From assembly GCF_004011695.2 (NCBI RefSeq), contig NC_082414.1, forward strand, positions 682,001 to 746,000: DNA of 64,000 nucleotides. The letters run 5' to 3'. The position numbers were made by a program, and so were the translations under genes. Under the pieces are notes generated by a model. It was not told the origin of the DNA. It was given only the letters and a program-made list of their open reading frames with translations, and did no database searches. Shown piece after piece: positions 59,690-64,000 of the stretch (position 1 is its first letter; each line of letters starts with the position of its first letter). The DNA comes from Ascochyta rabiei (Eukaryota > Ascomycota > Dothideomycetes > Pleosporales > Didymellaceae).

Positions 59690-61046
59690 TCACAAGCTTC
59701 TCTTCTCCTCGCCAGTCTCCAGCACAACCTTGATGACCAGGTTACCACTGTCGTCCTTTGTCTTACCAGCCATCTCGAACGCTTCGTCGGCTGCCTCAAG
59801 GCCCTTGTACTTGTGTGTGACGAGCTTCGAAAAGTCTGGGTAATCAGGTCCCTTCTTCGACACAACTTCAATGCCAGTTGGGTACGTGTTCGCGTATCGG
59901 AACACGCCGAGGATGTCGACTTCTCGAAGTGCGGCAGCTGAGATAGGCAGGGTCTGGATAGGCGTGCCCATGCCGATGAGCAGCATCTTGCCTCCTGGTC
60001 GGGTAGCCTGTCATTTGTCAACGCGTATTCTGTGTTGAGAACAGCCTTGCTCACGTATATCGACGCTTGTACACACGACGGTACACCAGTGCACTCGAAT
60101 ACAGCATCCACTTCGCCAACCTCTCCAGCACTTCCCCTTGGTGTCTTTCCGATTTCTGCAGCTGTCTCTTTTGCAATCTCAAGCTGCTCCTCAATCGTAC
60201 TACCGCGCTTCATAGGTACTGTGAACGCTCGGTCTGCAAAGTGGTTCTTGACTGCAAACTCAACTCGCCCAGCATCGATATCTGCGATGACCACGGTGCC
60301 AGCACCAGATATCTTCGCCATTGCGGCGACCAGCAGACCGACAGCACCTGCCCCAAACACCAGTACGGTCGCACCGGCTTGCAGCTGCGCTCTCTTCGCT
60401 GCCTGGATTGCTACGCTCAAGGGCTCTAAAAGTGCACCCAAATCGAGCGACATATCCTCAGGTAACCTGCGCCTGTTAGCATGCTTTCCATGTCAGCGTT
60501 ACATATCGAGCTCACTTATGACACCAAGCCGCAGGGTGGTTAATCCGATCCTGCAGCGTTCCCTGTGCATGCGGGAAGCTCTTCGCACTACTCCTAAACC
60601 TCATGCCCTTACAGATGTTGTACCTCCCCTCCTTGCACCTCTCGCATGTCTCGCACGGTAATCCGACTTCCAGTGCTACCTTATCTCCAACACTGAAGTT
60701 TTTAACATCAGAGCCCACGCCGACAACCACGCCGGCGGATTCGTGGCCCAGGGATAAAGGCTCCTGCACGAGAATGTCACCATTGCGGTTATGCCGGTAG
60801 TAATGCAGGTCTGAGCCGCAAAGGCCCGTCGCACGGATGCTGATTTGAAGGTCTGTTGGACCTGGGGGAAAGATGGAGCGAGATTCCTGTGCTTTGAATT
60901 AGACCTTTGTCGTGAAGAGGTTACGAGTCGCAGCCTACAATCCTCAGGTCTTTCGCGCCATGTAGGACAGATGCGCGGATCTGCTGTTCACCTGACGAGA
61001 CGTTTGGCTTAATGTCCGTCGTCGTTTGAGCGTGTGTTGCGCACAT
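59690..61046 (-). CDS. Zinc-dependent medium-chain polyol dehydrogenase (sorbitol/xylitol/L-arabinitol dehydrogenase type)
   Basis: Four exons: 61046-60939, 60886-60516, 60466-60055 and 60007-59690, with introns of 47-52 nt, giving 402 residues. The catalytic zinc ligands are Cys in GLCGSDLHYYRH and His-Glu in LGHESAGVVVG. The structural zinc site is intact as CETCERCKEGRYNIC. The nucleotide-binding motif is VLVFGAGAVGLLVAAMAKISG, followed by Asp in VVIADID, which favours NAD. It would oxidise a polyol (sorbitol, xylitol or L-arabinitol) to a ketose in the cytosol. Which polyol is not decidable by eye. The N-terminal exon (MCATHAQTTTDIKPNVSSGE) is longer than in many relatives. It shares a 482-bp divergent promoter region with the SDR gene. 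Confidence 0.9.
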
Positions 61047-61528
61047 GGTGGATAGGTTGCGCTGAACAAAGTGGTTCACAACTGCAACTGGGATATGGTT
61101 GGAGAACTTGACAGCAGCAAGAATCGGGTGGGTCGAATGTAGAAAGAGTGTTCGCGCCCGGTTTCAGTTCGTCATCCCACAGAAAACTTAATGCGCGCAT
61201 GCGGCGAGCTTTACCCAGAAACACACGATCGTGGTGACAGCTTCCCACCTCGGCATTTGCTGTCCCGCATTCGCGCACGTCGGCGTTTGAAAATGTGGGG
61301 TCGCGTTCCGAGAGGCTTCCGAGCGCTGATCAAGCTCGCAGCATGATGCGCTGGTGCTAGAGTGCCGTGAACAATTCTCTGCCAGCTAACCACTTAGTCG
61401 ATACCTGCTTGCGCCTGATCTCCTGTTCGCTCTCGAAGCTCAAATCCTCTGGAGACAGACAGACCTTGTGTTTTGATTCCGCTACTCACACCGTTCCGAT
61501 TTCCAGCACCAGCGCCAAAACAGGCACA
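61047..61528. promoter_or_regulatory. Divergent promoter between polyol dehydrogenase and SDR genes
   Basis: 482 bp between start codons of two oxidoreductase genes likely to act on related substrates, so coordinated induction is plausible. No defined regulator site was recognised. Confidence 0.5.
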
Positions 61529-62368
61529 ATGTCTACCGTACAGCAGCTCTACTCACTTGAGGGCCACACAGCTCTCGTCACAGGAGGTACCAGAGGTATT
61601 GGGCAGACCATGGCTATCGCCCTCGCCGAAGCAGGGGCAGATGTCCTTCTTGTCCAGGTACGCTCACAACCCACTGAGCCCTCTTAACAGTCACTGATGA
61701 GCTCCCAGCGTGACGAGTCAAACCAGCAAACAAAACAAGCCATCGAGAAACTCGGTCGTAAAGCAACAATCTATATCGCAGACCTGTCCTCCAACGAGTC
61801 CGTCACAGCACTCACCCCTAAAATCCTCGCCGATGGCCACAGAATCCACGTTCTTCTCAACTGCGGTGGTATTCAGAAACGACACCCTGCTCACCAGTTT
61901 CCCGACAACGACTGGAATGCCGTTTTGCAAGTTAACCTCACTTCCGTCTTCACACTCTGTCGCGATGTCGGCGCCCATATGCTCGAGCAAGCAGCAGACC
62001 TTCCGCTGAAGAGAAGAGGCTCCATCATCAATGTTGCCTCACTCCTCACCTTCCAAGGCGGTATCACAGTCCCCGCGTATGCTGCATCAAAGGGCGGGGT
62101 CGGGCAACTCACCAAGGCTCTCTCCAACGAGTGGGCGAGCAAGGGAATCAGCGTCAACGCGATTGCGCCGGGATATATCGCAACCGATATGAACGAGGCA
62201 CTCATCAAGGATGAGAAGCGCGCGGAGAGTATCTTGAGTAGAATTCCGGCAGGCAGGTGGGGAAACCCAGAGGATTTCAAGGGTGCGGTGGTATTTCTGG
62301 GGAGCGCGGCAAGTGCATATGTTAGTGGAGAGCTGTTGACTGTTGACGGGGGGTGGATGGGCAGGTAG
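61529..62368 (+). CDS. Short-chain dehydrogenase/reductase, 2-deoxy-D-gluconate 3-dehydrogenase (KduD)-like
   Basis: Two exons, 61529-61657 and 61709-62368 (intron 51 nt), encode 262 residues. Classical SDR features are all visible: cofactor motif TGGTRGIG near residue 18, NCGG in the place of NNAG near residue 88, catalytic Ser in NVASLL, Tyr-x-x-x-Lys in YAASK, and the C-terminal [15 protein letters not shown]. The overall pattern ([15 protein letters not shown].., [16 protein letters not shown].., [18 protein letters not shown]) resembles bacterial KduD and related 2-deoxy-gluconate or gluconate 5-dehydrogenases. It is probably cytosolic and NAD(P)-dependent, acting on an uronate- or sugar-acid-derived ketone, but the substrate is inferred. 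Confidence 0.9.
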
Positions 62369-62671
62369 TTGGATTGGAGGTTCTGTTGCAATGGCTAATA
62401 CTCATGAAGTTGGAAGACAATGTCACGCATCCTGAATCGTTGTGTCGGCAGTGCACGCAAGACAATTGCTCCACAGTTTACCACATCCAATAGCTTTGCT
62501 TTTGCCTTGAGCAGAATCACGGCGCTTTGGCAATGATTTCGGAAGCATACATCCTCACATCCTCACATCCTCACATCCTCAAAGTCAGTACAAGGGCATA
62601 ACACTGTTTTCATTCAAGTCATGATCATTCATCTATCCACGGCATACCTCTCACAACTTGCTCACAGCGAT
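62369..62671. other. Convergent 3' flanks of SDR and aldo-keto reductase genes
   Basis: 303 bp without a gene. It contains a perfect four-copy 8-bp tandem repeat (see 62550-62581). Confidence 0.6.
62550..62581. repeat. 8-bp tandem repeat, four units
   Basis: CATCCTCA is repeated four times without change. It lies between two convergent genes. A short microsatellite-like tract with no visible function. Confidence 0.85.
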
Positions 62672-63722
62672 TCAACCAGAGAGGTCAATGCCACCAGGCT
62701 TATCAGCAAAGCCGACATCAACGCCAAACGGCGGGTAGACATATCTCGTAGGACCGTTCTTCTTCTGGACTGCCTCAAGGTTCTCGATGTCGTCCTTGTC
62801 GAGTGAGATGAGTTTACGGTTCTCATCGATGCGCGACGGGGTTACGGACTTGGCGAGGACGGAAGAGTTGCGAGCCACTTCTGCAGTGTTAGCTTGAATC
62901 CACAAGTCAGAATGAGCAATCAGAGGCGGGGCTTACGGTGGTAAGAAAGCAGAACGGTAGCAGGAGCAACGTCGTGCTTCTTGGCGACAGCGATGACACC
63001 CTCATCCTTGAATAGCGGCGAGCCTGTGCTGCCGAGCGGGCTGTATGCGGTGATGTGAATGCCCTTCTCTTTGCAGAAGTCAACGATCTCCTGCTGGGGC
63101 AGCAGAGGGTGGTTCTCAATCTGGTTGGCGGCAGGGGTGATGGTAGCCTGTGCGAGCAGCTTCTCGAGGTACTTGACGGAGTAGTTGGCGACGCCGATAG
63201 CCTTGACCTTCTCAGGGTGGGCCTGGATCAGCTTCTCGAGGTTCTTCCATGTGTCGACGTGTGTGATGGAGCGGTCGAGGTCACGATCACCGTTCTCGAG
63301 CTTGGGGAACAGGGGGTGGTTTCCTGCTCAAGTCAGCATGTGGCTGCAACACAGTCGTCACAAGACTCACCATTGGGGTTCATGGGCACCGGCCAGTGCA
63401 CGAGGTAGAGATCAACGTAGGGTGTCTTGAGCAGATCCAAGCTCTTCTGAAGCCCCTCCTCAGCACGGGTGTGGAATGTGCACCAGAGCTTGCTGGTGAT
63501 GAACAGTTCCTCGCGCTTCACGATGCCCCGCGAGATGACGTCTTGCAGCGCCTCGCCGACCTCGTCTTCGTTCTGGTAGCAGTAGGCGCAGTCGATGTGC
63601 CTGTAGCCGCCCTCAATGGCGTGGATCACGGCCTTCTTGACTTCACCGGGCGCAGACTGCCACGTCCCCAGGCCGAGGGCGGGGATTGTGGCGCCGGTGT
63701 TGAGAGGGATTGCGGTGTTCAT
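62672..63722 (-). CDS. Aldo-keto reductase (Gcy1/glycerol dehydrogenase-type)
   Basis: Three exons: 63722-63371, 63323-62937 and 62880-62672, with introns of 47 and 56 nt, giving 315 residues, the usual AKR length. The catalytic tetrad is visible: Asp and Tyr in [18 protein letters not shown], Lys in ELFITSKLW, His in [11 protein letters not shown]. The C-terminal cofactor segment includes [16 protein letters not shown], the NADP(H)-binding loop. Enzymes of this type reduce aldoses, glyceraldehyde or dihydroxyacetone to polyols with NADPH. Start 63722 ([20 protein letters not shown]) fits the family best; an upstream in-frame ATG at 63800 would add 26 residues. Coupled with the polyol dehydrogenase nearby, it would complete an aldose-polyol-ketose step. 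Confidence 0.9.
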
Positions 63723-63800
63723 TTCGGGCTCTGGGTTGAGGATGGATGAAGGGGTAGCTTTGAGGATGAACTTGGAAAGTGCGGGGTTCATGTCTGGCAC

Positions 63801-64000
63801 TGGGTATATGTATCTAATGCAGCGGATGGAATTATAGGCGCCCCATTGCGTGGTATCCCCACGCTGTAGCGTTCTGAGGTGTGTGATTTGATGATATTAC
63901 TATGGTATCCGGCGAAAGTAGTGTAGTGGGTCCGGCATAACCAGGGTTTTATCCAAGTCACCCGAAATAGCCCTATTAACTAAATTACACTAAATCCCCC
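63801..64000. other. Window-end sequence, possible start of a further repeat
   Basis: After the aldo-keto reductase upstream region, the last ~100 bp (from about 63905) become AT-rich and TA-rich (CCCTATTAACTAAATTACAC), resembling the RIP-altered DNA of the large block. No element can be identified from so short a stretch. Confidence 0.35.

Overview
The window looks like nuclear DNA of a filamentous ascomycete (Pezizomycotina, most likely a dothideomycete such as a member of the Pleosporales). The genes have short introns of about 45-65 nt with GT..CTAAC/CTGAC..AG signals. Their products match fungal families: a DOCK-type exchange factor, SART1/Snu66, Pth2, bL28m, a Seuss/LIM-binding-like regulator, V-ATPase subunit B and cytosolic leucyl-tRNA synthetase. 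Balanced-composition gene DNA is interrupted by one sharply bounded AT-rich block, as expected for a genome shaped by repeat-induced point mutation (RIP).

Layout: (i) 1-4.26 kb, the 5' part and upstream region of a DOCK-family gene. (ii) About 4.26-36.25 kb, a transposon graveyard with no intact gene, in which nearly every CA/TG step has become TA. (iii) 36.25-57.4 kb, housekeeping and regulatory genes. (iv) 57.7-63.8 kb, four neighbouring oxidoreductases (Gfo/Idh/MocA, zinc polyol dehydrogenase, SDR, aldo-keto reductase) that resemble a small sugar/polyol catabolic cluster. (v) 63.8-64 kb, which may be the start of another repeat.

The AT block can be resolved almost to the base. A relic 202-bp LTR (4825-4952, continuing at 35828) was split by element U1 (4953-35822, minus strand, target duplication ACACC). 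U1 then received a different Ty3/Gypsy element (5227-12153, duplication CTAGC), a sister copy U2 in the opposite orientation (13374-20665, duplication GTAAG) and another sister copy U3 (23060-32405, duplication CTATA). U3 carries a Fot1/pogo DNA transposon (29804-31666, duplication TA). Subtracting the insertions leaves U1, U2 and U3 at 7290, 7292 and 7296 bp, which supports the reading. U2 and U1 form inverted arms, and the 1.48-kb segment between them is flipped relative to the expected order.

The most unusual content is in the U family itself. Between pol and the 3' LTR, each element has about 1.9 kb that reads as a gene on the opposite strand from gag-pol, with four spliceosomal-type introns. 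I do not recognise its product. An antisense, intron-bearing cargo gene in an LTR retrotransposon is the best candidate here for a little-described system. All transposon coding regions are broken by stop codons and are described only as relics.
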